From the NCBI GenBank assembly GCA_002493325.1, contig DKYL01000091.1, forward strand, positions 53,029 through 116,237: a DNA stretch of 63,209 nt. The letters run 5' to 3'. The position numbers and the translations under genes were made by a program. The stretch is from Ruminococcaceae bacterium UBA7101 (lineage in GTDB: Bacteria > Bacillota > Clostridia > Oscillospirales > Acutalibacteraceae). Positions 51,782 to 60,547 of the stretch are shown here, piece by piece. The stretch's first letter is position 1; each line of letters begins with the position of its first letter. Below the pieces are notes generated by a model. That model was not told the origin of the DNA and made no database searches. It worked only from the letters and a program-made list of their open reading frames with translations.

Positions 51782-53395
51782 TTAAACCTTTGATGCCAGC
51801 TCTAAATCATTTAAAAACTGCTCAATCTCGTCCTTGCGAAGCTTCATTGAAGCCATATTTACAATAACTCTTGCTGAAATCGGCATAATTGTATCAACCA
51901 CCTCAAGACCGTTTTCCTTAAGTGTTGAGCCTGTTTCAACAATATCAACAATACCGTCTGCAAGACCAAGCAGAGGAGCAAGCTCCACACTGCCCTCAAT
52001 CTTGATGATATCCACATCCATACCCTTGGATTTAAAATATTCCTTTGCAACCTTGGGGTATTTGCTGGCTACGGTTTTACGCTTGTAGCCTGAGAAGAAA
52101 TCCGTTCCCTTAGGGCAGGCAAGGGCAAATCGGCACTTGCCGATATCAAGGTCAATAACCTCATAGAAGGAATTGCCGTGCTCGGCAATCGTATCCTTAC
52201 CCACAACACCGATATCGCAGACGCCGTGCTCAACATAGGTTATTACGTCGGGGGCTTTTGAAAGAACAGCTTCATAATCACCGACGGGAAGTATCAATCT
52301 TCTTCCCTTATTTTCAAGCTCTGCGGTGTCAAGTCCCATTGTTTTAAAAAGGGATACAGAGGACTTTTCAAGTCTGCCCTTCGTGAGAGCAATACGCAAA
52401 GGACGATCAACATTGATTTCCTCGCGCATAACATCACAAAGTGCATTCACATTGACGCCGAAGCCGACTGCAGGTGCATCCATACCGAACTCGCCCACCA
52501 AATTATCGTAGCGTCCGCCTGAAATGATTGTCACACCGCTGCCCTGGGCATAGCCCCTGAATATAACACCTGTGTAATAATTACTGCGGTTAACAAGACC
52601 AAGGTCAATCAGAATATCATTGCCAAAGCCAAGGTCACAAAGCCTTTCATAAATCTCTTTAAGATAATCAAGCGCCTTGTTTACCTCGGTATCATTGTAC
52701 AGCTCCTTAGCCTCGTCTATAACATCAACACCGCCGAAGAGTCTTGGCAGCTTTTTGATAATCTGTGCTTCCCTGCTGTCACCGATTTTATCAAGCAAAT
52801 CACCGAGAGCAGAATAATTTTTACCCTCAATAAAGCTGCATATGTCTGCCTTTTGTGAGGCGGAAACATTCAGTCTGTCAAGTATGGTATTGAAAAAGCC
52901 TGCGTGGCAAAGCTCAATCTTATAGGAGTTAACCTCATTTCTCTTGAGTGCCTCATTCGCCATTGAGATAACCTCAATATCGGCATCCATACTGCCGTCA
53001 CCGATTAACTCAATACCGCTCTGCTCAATTTCATCGGTTCTGCCTGCAAGCTGCTTGTTGCGGACATACACATTCTGATTATAATAAAGCCTTACAGGCA
53101 AGTCCTCATTTGAAAGACGTGTTGCCACAAGCCTTGCGATAGGTGCAGTATTATCGGGTCTTAATACCGTTGTTCTGCCCTGATTATCGCTGAGCTTATA
53201 CATTTCCTCAGGCTCAATACCAAGGTTATCACTCTCAAACACATCAAAAAATTCAATGGTCGGTGTCATAACCTTTCTGTAATTCTTTTCTTTAAACAAA
53301 GTTGAAACAATGGTTTCAACCCTTCTTCTGTCATCACATTCCTCAAAAAGCAAATCACGGCTGCCCTGAGGTGTTAATTTTGAATATCTTTTCAT
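51782..53395 (-). CDS. fused HisZ-HisG: ATP phosphoribosyltransferase, regulatory plus catalytic
   Basis: A 537-residue protein joining two histidine-pathway subunits. Residues 1 to about 325 are HisZ, the HisS-like regulatory subunit: TPQGSRDLLFEE, MTPTIEFFDVFE, LRPDNTAPIARLV, the FRGYAQGSGVTIISGGRYD motif that matches class II synthetase motif 3. Residues about 331-537 are short-form HisG: LRIALTKGRLEKSSVSLF, DIGVVGKDTIAEHG, and the PRPP loop VELAPLLGLADGIVDIVETGSTLKENG (seen in parts). Short HisG needs HisZ in an octamer, so fusion fixes a 1:1 ratio. I start at the ATG at 53395 after AGGGAG; an in-frame TTG seven codons earlier is disfavoured. It is the first gene of the unit. Confidence 0.93.
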   Translation of the reverse strand: MKRYSKLTPQGSRDLLFEECDDRRRVETIVSTLFKEKNYRKVMTPTIEFFDVFESDNLGIEPEEMYKLSDNQGRTTVLRPDNTAPIARLVATRLSNEDLPVRLYYNQNVYVRNKQLAGRTDEIEQSGIELIGDGSMDADIEVISMANEALKRNEVNSYKIELCHAGFFNTILDRLNVSASQKADICSFIEGKNYSALGDLLDKIGDSREAQIIKKLPRLFGGVDVIDEAKELYNDTEVNKALDYLKEIYERLCDLGFGNDILIDLGLVNRSNYYTGVIFRGYAQGSGVTIISGGRYDNLVGEFGMDAPAVGFGVNVNALCDVMREEINVDRPLRIALTKGRLEKSSVSLFKTMGLDTAELENKGRRLILPVGDYEAVLSKAPDVITYVEHGVCDIGVVGKDTIAEHGNSFYEVIDLDIGKCRFALACPKGTDFFSGYKRKTVASKYPKVAKEYFKSKGMDVDIIKIEGSVELAPLLGLADGIVDIVETGSTLKENGLEVVDTIMPISARVIVNMASMKLRKDEIEQFLNDLELASKV

Positions 53396-53431
53396 ATTTA
53401 TTAATCTCCCTGACAATTCACTTTAATGTAG

Positions 53432-53457
53432 TAGAGTGGTAATATGCTACCACACTA
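53432..53457 (-). promoter_or_regulatory. 26-bp dyad over the his promoter, candidate operator
   Basis: On the plus strand TAGAGTGGTA and TACCACACTA flank a 6-base centre; nine of ten arm positions pair (inner six perfect, one mismatch, outer three perfect). It spans the -10 of the his promoter and follows the likely start, so a dimeric repressor bound here would block transcription. The regulator is unknown; a TrpR-family histidine regulator is one possibility. Confidence 0.6.
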
Positions 53458-53472
53458 ATGTGATTGTGTCAA
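53444..53472 (-). promoter_or_regulatory. promoter of the hisZG-hemZ operon
   Basis: TTGACA (53472-53467) and TAGCAT (53449-53444) are 17 bases apart on the minus strand. A perfect -35 with a 4/6 -10 fits a regulated promoter. The leader is about 40 bases, too short for a T-box, and no attenuator is visible. No terminator is visible between polC and this promoter. Confidence 0.65.
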
Positions 53473-53485
53473 GCCTAATCTTATA

Positions 53486-56400
53486 TTAAAATAATGAAAT
53501 CTGGTTTGATTCAGGCATATCGCCAAGAGCTCCTGCTTCCTTAAGTGCTTCAACAACGCTTTTGCCGATGCCTGCCCTTGCCATCAAATCATCATAGCTC
53601 ATAAATTCGCCGCCTCCGTCATTCTTCGCATCTGCAATAGCTTTGGCAGCATTTTCACCGATACCGTCAATTGCACCGAAGGGCAGACGGATTTTACCGT
53701 CCTCAATCTTATAAACACGTGCATCTGACTTATAAATATCAACAGGCAGAAATTCAATACCTCTTGCAAGCATTTCAATAACAATCTGCAGCACAACATA
53801 TGTACTTTCATCCTTGGCGGTTTTGTCATTGCCCTTCAGCTTGATTTCTTCCATTTTTTTCTTAACTGCCGCCTTACCCTCAACAGCCGCAACCGCATCA
53901 ATTGCACCGCCGCGAACTGTGAAATAAGCAGAATAGAAATGAATTGGATAATAGATTTTATACCACGCAAGGCGCAGCGCCGCAATAACATATGCTGCGG
54001 CGTGAGCCTTAGGGAACATGTACTTGATTTTGTAACAGGAATCAATATACCACTGCTCAACACCGATGGTTTTCATTGCCTCCTCATATGGCGGCAGCTC
54101 CTTCGGTGCTTTACCCTTACGGGTATACTCCATAATTTTAAAGCAGTCCTTCTTGCTCAGCGGTGACTCCTTGCCTGTTTCTTTTTCATACTTTTCAGCA
54201 ACGTGAATCAGGTGTGTCATAATATCATCACGGCATCCGATAACCTCTGAAATTGTGCAGGTGCCATTCTGAATAAGCTCCTGCGCATTGCCCAGCCAAA
54301 CATCCGTACCGTGTGAAAGACCTGAAATCTGCAGTAAATCCGCAAAGGTTTTAGGCTGAGCCTCGGTAAGCATACCGATAACAAAAGGTGTACCCATTTC
54401 AGGGATTGCCAATGTACCTGTCACACAGTCAATATCCTCAGGTGAAACACCGATAGGCTCGGTTGATGTTATCAGCTTGTACAAATCCGGATCTGCCAAA
54501 TCAACATCCATTACAGGAATACCAGTTGAATCCTCAAGGTATTTATACAGTGTAGGATTATCGTGACCGAGCTCATCAAGCTTCAGCAGTGTATCGTGAA
54601 GTGAATTTTTAAAGTCAAAATGGGTTGTGTATGTACCCTTTTTCTCATCATTTGACGGGTACTGAATCGGTGTGAAATCCTCAACCGTATACTTATCCGG
54701 CACAACAACCATACCGCCCGGGTGCTGACCAGTTGTACGCTTGATACCTGTACAGCCGGCTGTTAATCTGCCGATTTCAGCCTTTGGAGTAGTACCTGCA
54801 AGACCGCGCTCATCAAGATATTTCATAACATAGCCGTATGCTGTTTTATCGGCAACAGTTGCCATTGTACCTGCCTTGAACACATACTCCTTACCGAATA
54901 ATTCTTCGGTATATCTGTGTGAGCGTGACTGATATTCACCGCTGAAATTAAGGTCAATATCAGGCTCCTTATCGCCGTCAAAGCCAAGGAAGGTTTCAAA
55001 CGGGATTTCGTGACCGTCACGTTTCATTGGAATACCGCAGTTCGGGCAATCCTTAGCAGGCAGGTCAAAGCCCGATCCATATTCACCCTGCAGGAAAAAC
55101 TCGCTGTGCTTACATTTTTTGCAATAATAGTGCGGAGCAAGCGGGTTAACCTCGGATATACCGCCGAAATGGGCAGCAAGTGAAGAGCCTACAGAGCCAC
55201 GGGAGCCTACAAGGTAGCCGTTTCGCTCACTCTCCTCAACAAGACGCTTTGCAATAACATAAAGTACACCGAAGCCATGACCGATGATTGAGTCAAGCTC
55301 ACGCTGTAATCTGTCTGCAACATAAGGCGGAACAGGATCTCCATATAATTCCTTAGCCATATTCCAGCACTTTTCCGTTAATTCTTCATTTGCACCGTCA
55401 ATGTGAGGCTGGAAGGTACCGGGAGGGATCGGCGGAATATTATCCATAACGGAATCAGCAATTTTGTTAGGATTATCAATAACAAATTCCTTTGCTCTGT
55501 CCCCTGCCCATGCAAAATCCTCAAGCATTTCCTCAGTCGTTTTGAAATAAAGAGGTGCCTGCTGGTCAGCATCATCAAAGCCCTTTGACGCCATAATGAT
55601 GGCACGGAATTTTGCATCCTTTTCATCAAGGAAATGCACGTCGCCTGTTGCAACAACAGGCTTATTTAAAGTATCTGCAAGAGATATAATTTTCTTATTA
55701 ATGTTGATTAAATCCTCATCCGTGCGGATATTTTCATAAAGCTCTTTATTGGATCTAATCATAAAAGCATTGTTACCGTTGGGCTGAATTTCAAGGTAAT
55801 CATAGAAAGCCGCCAGCTCCAAAAGCTTGTCATCACTTTCACCGTGAATGATTGCCTGATAAATTTCACCCTGCTCACAGGCAGAGCCGATAATTAAACC
55901 GTCACGCTTTTTTGCCAGCATACTCTTCGGTATAAGCGGACGTGATTTATAGGTCTTTATATTGGATGACGAAATAAGCTCATACAGATTTTTTCTGCCG
56001 TACTTACGTTCCTCTTTAGGAATACTCTCGTCAAGAGAGGTATCCTCCTTAACAAGCAAAATGATATGATGACGCTTAAACTGCTTGAGCTTCAGCTCCA
56101 TAAAATTCGGATATTTTTCATCATCAACAAGATAACCCTCCATACCGAGGATTAATTTAATCTTACCTTTAGCCGCATTATATGCCTCAGGCAAAGCCTG
56201 CACTACGCCGTGGTCCGTAACGGCAATTGCCTTATGCCCCCATTGGATTGCACGGCTGACCAGTGTTTTTGGTGCGGTTATACCATCCATTTCACTCAGT
56301 GAGGTATGCAGGTGAAGCTCAACCCTCTTCTCCTCGGCATTATCCATCTTTTCGACCTTGGTAACACCTGAAATAGAATACGGTCTTAGAACATACTGAT

Positions 56401-57283
56401 TTGTAAAGCTGTCAAACATATAGCTGCCGCTGATAACAACGGTTTTATGCTCATTCAGCTTTTCAATAAGCGGGTCAATAACACGCTTGTCCTCAAACAT
56501 TTTAACACTGATAGATGAGGTATAATCACTGACATCAAAATTAAATATTTTGTTGCCGCCACGCTTGGTTTCCCTCTCCTCAATATTAAAGACGTCACCC
56601 CATATGGTAACATAGCCGTCTTCGGTAGTAACATCGGCAATAGCCTTCGGCTTTTCCTTTAACTGCTTGCCGTAAATGTTTTTAACCGTATCTCTGTAAA
56701 GAGGGAGGTCATCCCATACCTCGTGGACAACATTCTTTTCTTTTTCTTCACGTTCCTTTTCCTGTTCCTTATGCTTTTCGGCAACCGCTTCCTTAACCGC
56801 CTTTTCAATATCAAAAGCCTGCACCTCAAGCAGTGAAATATCATAATCAACCTTAAATATATTATAAAGCACCTTGGAAATTGCTGTATCAATCTTCTGT
56901 GATTCCAGCACCTCTTTGCCGCCCTTTTTAAGAAATACAGTCAGAACATTATCTTCAATTTCAGCCTCAGCACCATCAAAAAAGCCGTTGGAAATCGGAT
57001 AATCACGTTTAACGTATTCCAGTATATTTTCAATAGCTGACAGTGAAAATTCGCTCTTGGGAAATGACGGAGAAATCACAACCTTGTTAAGCTCCATAGC
57101 TGAAGCAATCTGCTTTTCAGCCTTTTCAAGAATACCGCAGTTAATAAATCTGTCAAAGAGCACTCCGATATGGACTGTCCTGCTGTTTCTTGAAACGGAC
57201 AAGGCATTTATTTCACCGCTGCCAATATAACCCAGTGTATCACCATCTATGTAATTTGAAAAATATGTTGAAAATTTTTCCAT
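53486..57283 (-). CDS. polC: DNA polymerase III PolC lacking the exonuclease domain
   Basis: A 1265-residue PolC-type replicative polymerase, about 170 shorter than the usual 1430 or so. In order: N-terminal domains (1-190), an OB fold (about 222-310), a PHP domain (VELHLHTSLSEMDG at 321, AVTDHG at 355, on to about 550), polymerase core with LVGSRGSVGSS, zinc ribbon (C721, C724, C746, C749), catalytic PDIDLNFSGEYQ (D775, D777), HPGGMVVVP, KIKYMFPKAHAAAY, and a C-terminal QISLF clamp-binding motif. The DnaQ-like exonuclease normally inserted in the PHP domain after the GMExxLVDD segment is missing: residues 380-410 run straight from GMEGYLVDD to the post-exonuclease HHIILLVKE. No DxETTG motif is present anywhere. 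The frame is intact. It shares one base with ispG. Confidence 0.95.
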   Translation of the reverse strand: MEKFSTYFSNYIDGDTLGYIGSGEINALSVSRNSRTVHIGVLFDRFINCGILEKAEKQIASAMELNKVVISPSFPKSEFSLSAIENILEYVKRDYPISNGFFDGAEAEIEDNVLTVFLKKGGKEVLESQKIDTAISKVLYNIFKVDYDISLLEVQAFDIEKAVKEAVAEKHKEQEKEREEKEKNVVHEVWDDLPLYRDTVKNIYGKQLKEKPKAIADVTTEDGYVTIWGDVFNIEERETKRGGNKIFNFDVSDYTSSISVKMFEDKRVIDPLIEKLNEHKTVVISGSYMFDSFTNQYVLRPYSISGVTKVEKMDNAEEKRVELHLHTSLSEMDGITAPKTLVSRAIQWGHKAIAVTDHGVVQALPEAYNAAKGKIKLILGMEGYLVDDEKYPNFMELKLKQFKRHHIILLVKEDTSLDESIPKEERKYGRKNLYELISSSNIKTYKSRPLIPKSMLAKKRDGLIIGSACEQGEIYQAIIHGESDDKLLELAAFYDYLEIQPNGNNAFMIRSNKELYENIRTDEDLININKKIISLADTLNKPVVATGDVHFLDEKDAKFRAIIMASKGFDDADQQAPLYFKTTEEMLEDFAWAGDRAKEFVIDNPNKIADSVMDNIPPIPPGTFQPHIDGANEELTEKCWNMAKELYGDPVPPYVADRLQRELDSIIGHGFGVLYVIAKRLVEESERNGYLVGSRGSVGSSLAAHFGGISEVNPLAPHYYCKKCKHSEFFLQGEYGSGFDLPAKDCPNCGIPMKRDGHEIPFETFLGFDGDKEPDIDLNFSGEYQSRSHRYTEELFGKEYVFKAGTMATVADKTAYGYVMKYLDERGLAGTTPKAEIGRLTAGCTGIKRTTGQHPGGMVVVPDKYTVEDFTPIQYPSNDEKKGTYTTHFDFKNSLHDTLLKLDELGHDNPTLYKYLEDSTGIPVMDVDLADPDLYKLITSTEPIGVSPEDIDCVTGTLAIPEMGTPFVIGMLTEAQPKTFADLLQISGLSHGTDVWLGNAQELIQNGTCTISEVIGCRDDIMTHLIHVAEKYEKETGKESPLSKKDCFKIMEYTRKGKAPKELPPYEEAMKTIGVEQWYIDSCYKIKYMFPKAHAAAYVIAALRLAWYKIYYPIHFYSAYFTVRGGAIDAVAAVEGKAAVKKKMEEIKLKGNDKTAKDESTYVVLQIVIEMLARGIEFLPVDIYKSDARVYKIEDGKIRLPFGAIDGIGENAAKAIADAKNDGGGEFMSYDDLMARAGIGKSVVEALKEAGALGDMPESNQISLF

Positions 57284-58332
57284 TATAATTTCTCAATTTC
57301 TTTCATTAATTCTTCAAGTAAATCTTTTTCGTCAACTTTTCTTAAAATCTCACCCTTTTTAAAGATAAGACCATTGCCGTCACCGCCTGCAATGCCGATG
57401 TCAGCCTCCTTAGCTTCGCCGGGTCCGTTAACAATACAGCCCATAACTGCAACCTTAATCGGTTTTTTACAGTCCCTGAGCCTGTCCTCAACCTGCTTTG
57501 CAAGACCCACCAAATCAATCTTTGTTCTGCCGCAGGTGGGGCAGGAAATCAGATACGGGCAATCCTTTTTAAGTCCGATTGCCTTTAAAATATCAAATGC
57601 GGCAAACACCTCTTTAACAGGTGCATCTGTCAGGCTCACACGGATAGTATCACCGATACCTCTTGTTAACAGTGAGCCGATACCGATAGAAGATTTAATG
57701 ATACCCATTCTTTCAGTGCCTGCCTCGGTTACGCCAAGGTGAAGCGGATAATCACATTCCTGTGCCGCAAGCTCATAGGCATTTATCATCGTTTCAACAT
57801 TGGATGATTTGATTGAAATAACAATATCCTCGAAATCAAACTTTTCAAGCAGTCTTGCGTGATACATTGCAGATGCCACCATTGCCTCAGGTGTCGGTGA
57901 GCCGTATTTTGCAAGTATTTCCTTTTCAAGCGAGCCTGAATTGACACCGATTCGGATAGGGATATTTTTAGCCTTACAAGCATCGGCAACAGCCTTTACT
58001 CTGCTGTCATCACCGATGTTGCCGGGGTTAATACGAATTTTATCAATACCTCTTTCAACTGCACCAAGTGCAAGGCGATAGTCAAAATGAATATCTGCAA
58101 CCAAAGGAACGTCAACAGCATTCTTTATTGGCTCAACCAAATCCAGCGCCTGCTCATTCGGAATAGCAAAACGGATAACCTGACAGCCTGCTGCTGCAAG
58201 CTCCTTAGCCTGTGCAACAGAGCCGTCAATGTCAGCGGCAGGAATATTGAGCATACTCTGAACTAAAATATCACTGTCACCGCCGATATAAGTATTGCCT
58301 AATTTAATTTTTCTGCTTTTTCTTCTTTCCAT
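57283..58332 (-). CDS. ispG: 4-hydroxy-3-methylbut-2-enyl diphosphate synthase IspG
   Basis: A 349-residue 4Fe-4S enzyme (GcpE) of the non-mevalonate isoprenoid pathway, converting methylerythritol cyclodiphosphate to HMBPP. VQSMLNIPAADIDG opens it, LVADIHFDYRLAL and RINPGNIG belong to the TIM barrel, and SCPTCGRTKIDL plus CIVNGPGEAKEADIGIAGG supply the cluster cysteines. The ATG at 58332 has AGGTG six bases upstream; an in-frame GTG lies inside that Shine-Dalgarno. It follows rseP and dxr in an isoprenoid-membrane cluster. Confidence 0.96.
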   Translation of the reverse strand: MERRKSRKIKLGNTYIGGDSDILVQSMLNIPAADIDGSVAQAKELAAAGCQVIRFAIPNEQALDLVEPIKNAVDVPLVADIHFDYRLALGAVERGIDKIRINPGNIGDDSRVKAVADACKAKNIPIRIGVNSGSLEKEILAKYGSPTPEAMVASAMYHARLLEKFDFEDIVISIKSSNVETMINAYELAAQECDYPLHLGVTEAGTERMGIIKSSIGIGSLLTRGIGDTIRVSLTDAPVKEVFAAFDILKAIGLKKDCPYLISCPTCGRTKIDLVGLAKQVEDRLRDCKKPIKVAVMGCIVNGPGEAKEADIGIAGGDGNGLIFKKGEILRKVDEKDLLEELMKEIEKL

Positions 58333-58350
58333 AATTTTCACCTACAAAAG

Positions 58351-59391
58351 TTAAACAAGTTTTGTAATATCACTGAAGGTCACAAAGCACATAAATATAA
58401 GAAGCACCGCAAGACCCACAGCATTAATAAGATACTCTGCCTTTTGCGGCAGCTTTTTGCGTGTAATCCCCTCACCTATCAGCACAAACAGCCTCCAGCC
58501 GTCAAGTGCAGGTATCGGGAACAAATTGAAAAGACCGATATTTATGGTTAAAAGTGCCATAATCCTCAGCACGGAATTGATTGAGGTTTTAACTGCGGTG
58601 CTTACCACAGATACAGCACCCACAGGACCGCTCATATCAGATATGCCATATCTGCCGACAATCAAATCGTGCAGTGAGAGGAAAACCATTCTCGCAAAAG
58701 ACATGGATTCCCTGCAGGTCTGAAGAAGAACATTGCCAACAGTTTTAGGCACTCCTCTAAGCCAGAAATCCATTTTAATGTACTGCTTGCCTTCATACTC
58801 TTCCGTAGCAAAGGTAACGGACAGCTTAACCGTTTCACCGTTTCTGTCAACAACCATATCAACCGTATCGTCAGCACTTCGTGTCAGACCTGTTGAAATA
58901 TCGTTAGTGGAATAAATGCGCATACCGTCAATGCTTTTAATCACATCGCCTGCCTGAAGTCCCGTACTCTGGCTTACGGCATTATCCTCAAATTTTGCAA
59001 CCTGCGGAGTACCCACAAGATTCTGAGAGGAAACGATTATCAATATTATAATAAATCCAAGCACCAGATTCATAACAGCGCCTGCAACCACAACAAAAAT
59101 CCTCTGCCATACCTTTTTGTTAACCAAGGCTCCGCTGTCATCGCTTTCTTCGTTCTCGCCCTCCATTGAACAGTAGCCGCCGAACAGCACCCACCTGAGT
59201 GAATACTTAGTGCCCTTTCGCTCAAACTGAAAAATTTTGGGACCCATTCCGATTGAAAATTCGTTAACCTTTATTTTCATCAGTCTTGCCGCCACAAAAT
59301 GACCGCCCTCGTGAACAATAATGATTAACTCAAAAAATAAAACTGCTATTAAAATCGGATACACTGTATTCCAAATTGAACTGATACTCAC
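58351..59391 (-). CDS. rseP: RseP/RasP-type site-2 intramembrane zinc protease
   Basis: A 346-residue S2P-family protease with four membrane helices. HEGGHF in the first helix binds zinc, a single PDZ domain (about 125-210, with AGDVIKSIDGMRIYS) follows, and FNLFPIPALDGWRL near the C terminus carries the third ligand. It cuts membrane-embedded anti-sigma factors and leftover signal peptides. It starts at a GTG that overlaps the dxr stop (GTGA), after an AGGCGG-like Shine-Dalgarno. Confidence 0.93.
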   Translation of the reverse strand: MSISSIWNTVYPILIAVLFFELIIIVHEGGHFVAARLMKIKVNEFSIGMGPKIFQFERKGTKYSLRWVLFGGYCSMEGENEESDDSGALVNKKVWQRIFVVVAGAVMNLVLGFIIILIIVSSQNLVGTPQVAKFEDNAVSQSTGLQAGDVIKSIDGMRIYSTNDISTGLTRSADDTVDMVVDRNGETVKLSVTFATEEYEGKQYIKMDFWLRGVPKTVGNVLLQTCRESMSFARMVFLSLHDLIVGRYGISDMSGPVGAVSVVSTAVKTSINSVLRIMALLTINIGLFNLFPIPALDGWRLFVLIGEGITRKKLPQKAEYLINAVGLAVLLIFMCFVTFSDITKLV

Positions 59392-60533
59392 TTAACCGCC
59401 TCTAAAACATAATTTCTTGCTTTTCTGTCTGTTTCAAGGACATCCTCAAGGGTGAAGTCCTTTTTATCAGGGGCATTTTTCATTGCCTCATTATTAAGAT
59501 ATGCAATATCTGTGAATTTAATTTTACCTTCAAGGAATAATCTTACACTTTCTTCATTCGCACCGTTTGCCGCAGCAGGGTGAAGACCGCCGAGCTCAAT
59601 CGCATCCTTACATACATTGATGCATTTAAAGGTTTCATAGTCGGGTTCAAAAAATGTAAGCTTGCCGTAATCTGCCAGCGAAAGCTCCTGAACAGGACTT
59701 GGCTCACGTTCAGGATACGTTAACGCATACTGAATCGGAATACGCATATCGGGTACACCGAGCTGTGCAATCATGGAATTGTCCTGATAAACAATGGCAG
59801 AATGAACAACGGACTCCCTGTGAACTACAATTTCAATATCCTCGTTAGCCATATCAAAAAGCCATTTTGCCTCAATAAACTCCAAGCCCTTATTCATCAT
59901 TGTAGCTGAGTCGATGGTAATTTTTGCACCCATATCCCAGTTGGGATGCTTTAAAGCATCAGCGGCAGTTACGTTTTCAAGCTCACTTAATTTTCTGCCG
60001 AAAAACGGACCGCCCGATGCAGTAAGAATAATTTTTTTGACTGCCTTTTTATTCGGCATTCCCTGCATTGACTGAAAGATTGCCGAATGCTCGCTGTCAA
60101 CAGGAAGAATATCGACACCATTCTCTTTTGCAAGATTGGTAACAAGATGACCGCCTGCAACCAAGGTTTCCTTATTTGCAAGAGCAATTGTTTTTTTTGC
60201 CTTAATTGCCTCAAGTGTGGGCTGTAAGCCAACCATACCCACAACGGAATTGAGCACCGTATCTGCACCGTCATAAACAGCACATTCAATCAAGCCCTCC
60301 ATACCGCTGACAACCTTAGTATCGGTATCTTTAATTTTATCCTTAAGCTCCTTTGCTGATTTTTCATTCATCATACAAACAAGCTCAGGCTTAAATTCTC
60401 TTACCTGATTTTCAATAACATCAACACGGCTGTTGGCTGTAAGACATTTGACGTTGTAATGATGCATTCTGCAAACATCAAGGCTTTGCGTGCCGATAGA
60501 GCCTGTTGAGCCTAAAAGTGAAATATTTTTCAT
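59388..60533 (-). CDS. dxr: 1-deoxy-D-xylulose 5-phosphate reductoisomerase Dxr
   Basis: A 381-residue NADPH enzyme, the committed step of the non-mevalonate pathway. The NADPH loop GSTGSIGTQSLDV, ALANKETLVAGG, LPVDSEHSAIFQ (metal and substrate site), SGGPFF and WDMGAKITIDSATMMNKGLE are all present. The ATG at 60533 has AGGTG six bases upstream, and an in-frame GTG three codons earlier is part of that Shine-Dalgarno. Six bases separate the cdsA stop from the upstream border of the unit here. Confidence 0.97.
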   Translation of the reverse strand: MKNISLLGSTGSIGTQSLDVCRMHHYNVKCLTANSRVDVIENQVREFKPELVCMMNEKSAKELKDKIKDTDTKVVSGMEGLIECAVYDGADTVLNSVVGMVGLQPTLEAIKAKKTIALANKETLVAGGHLVTNLAKENGVDILPVDSEHSAIFQSMQGMPNKKAVKKIILTASGGPFFGRKLSELENVTAADALKHPNWDMGAKITIDSATMMNKGLEFIEAKWLFDMANEDIEIVVHRESVVHSAIVYQDNSMIAQLGVPDMRIPIQYALTYPEREPSPVQELSLADYGKLTFFEPDYETFKCINVCKDAIELGGLHPAAANGANEESVRLFLEGKIKFTDIAYLNNEAMKNAPDKKDFTLEDVLETDRKARNYVLEAVK

Positions 60534-60547
60534 ACCAATCACCTGAA

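Noticed and set aside
51782..53395. First half of the fusion as histidyl-tRNA synthetase
   Set aside because: It is short, ends before an anticodon-binding domain and is followed by HisG, which fits HisZ; context is histidine biosynthesis.
53396..53485. T-box or His attenuator in front of hisZG
   Set aside because: The leader is only about 40 bases, with no T-box core, no His-codon-rich leader peptide and no terminator/anti-terminator pair.
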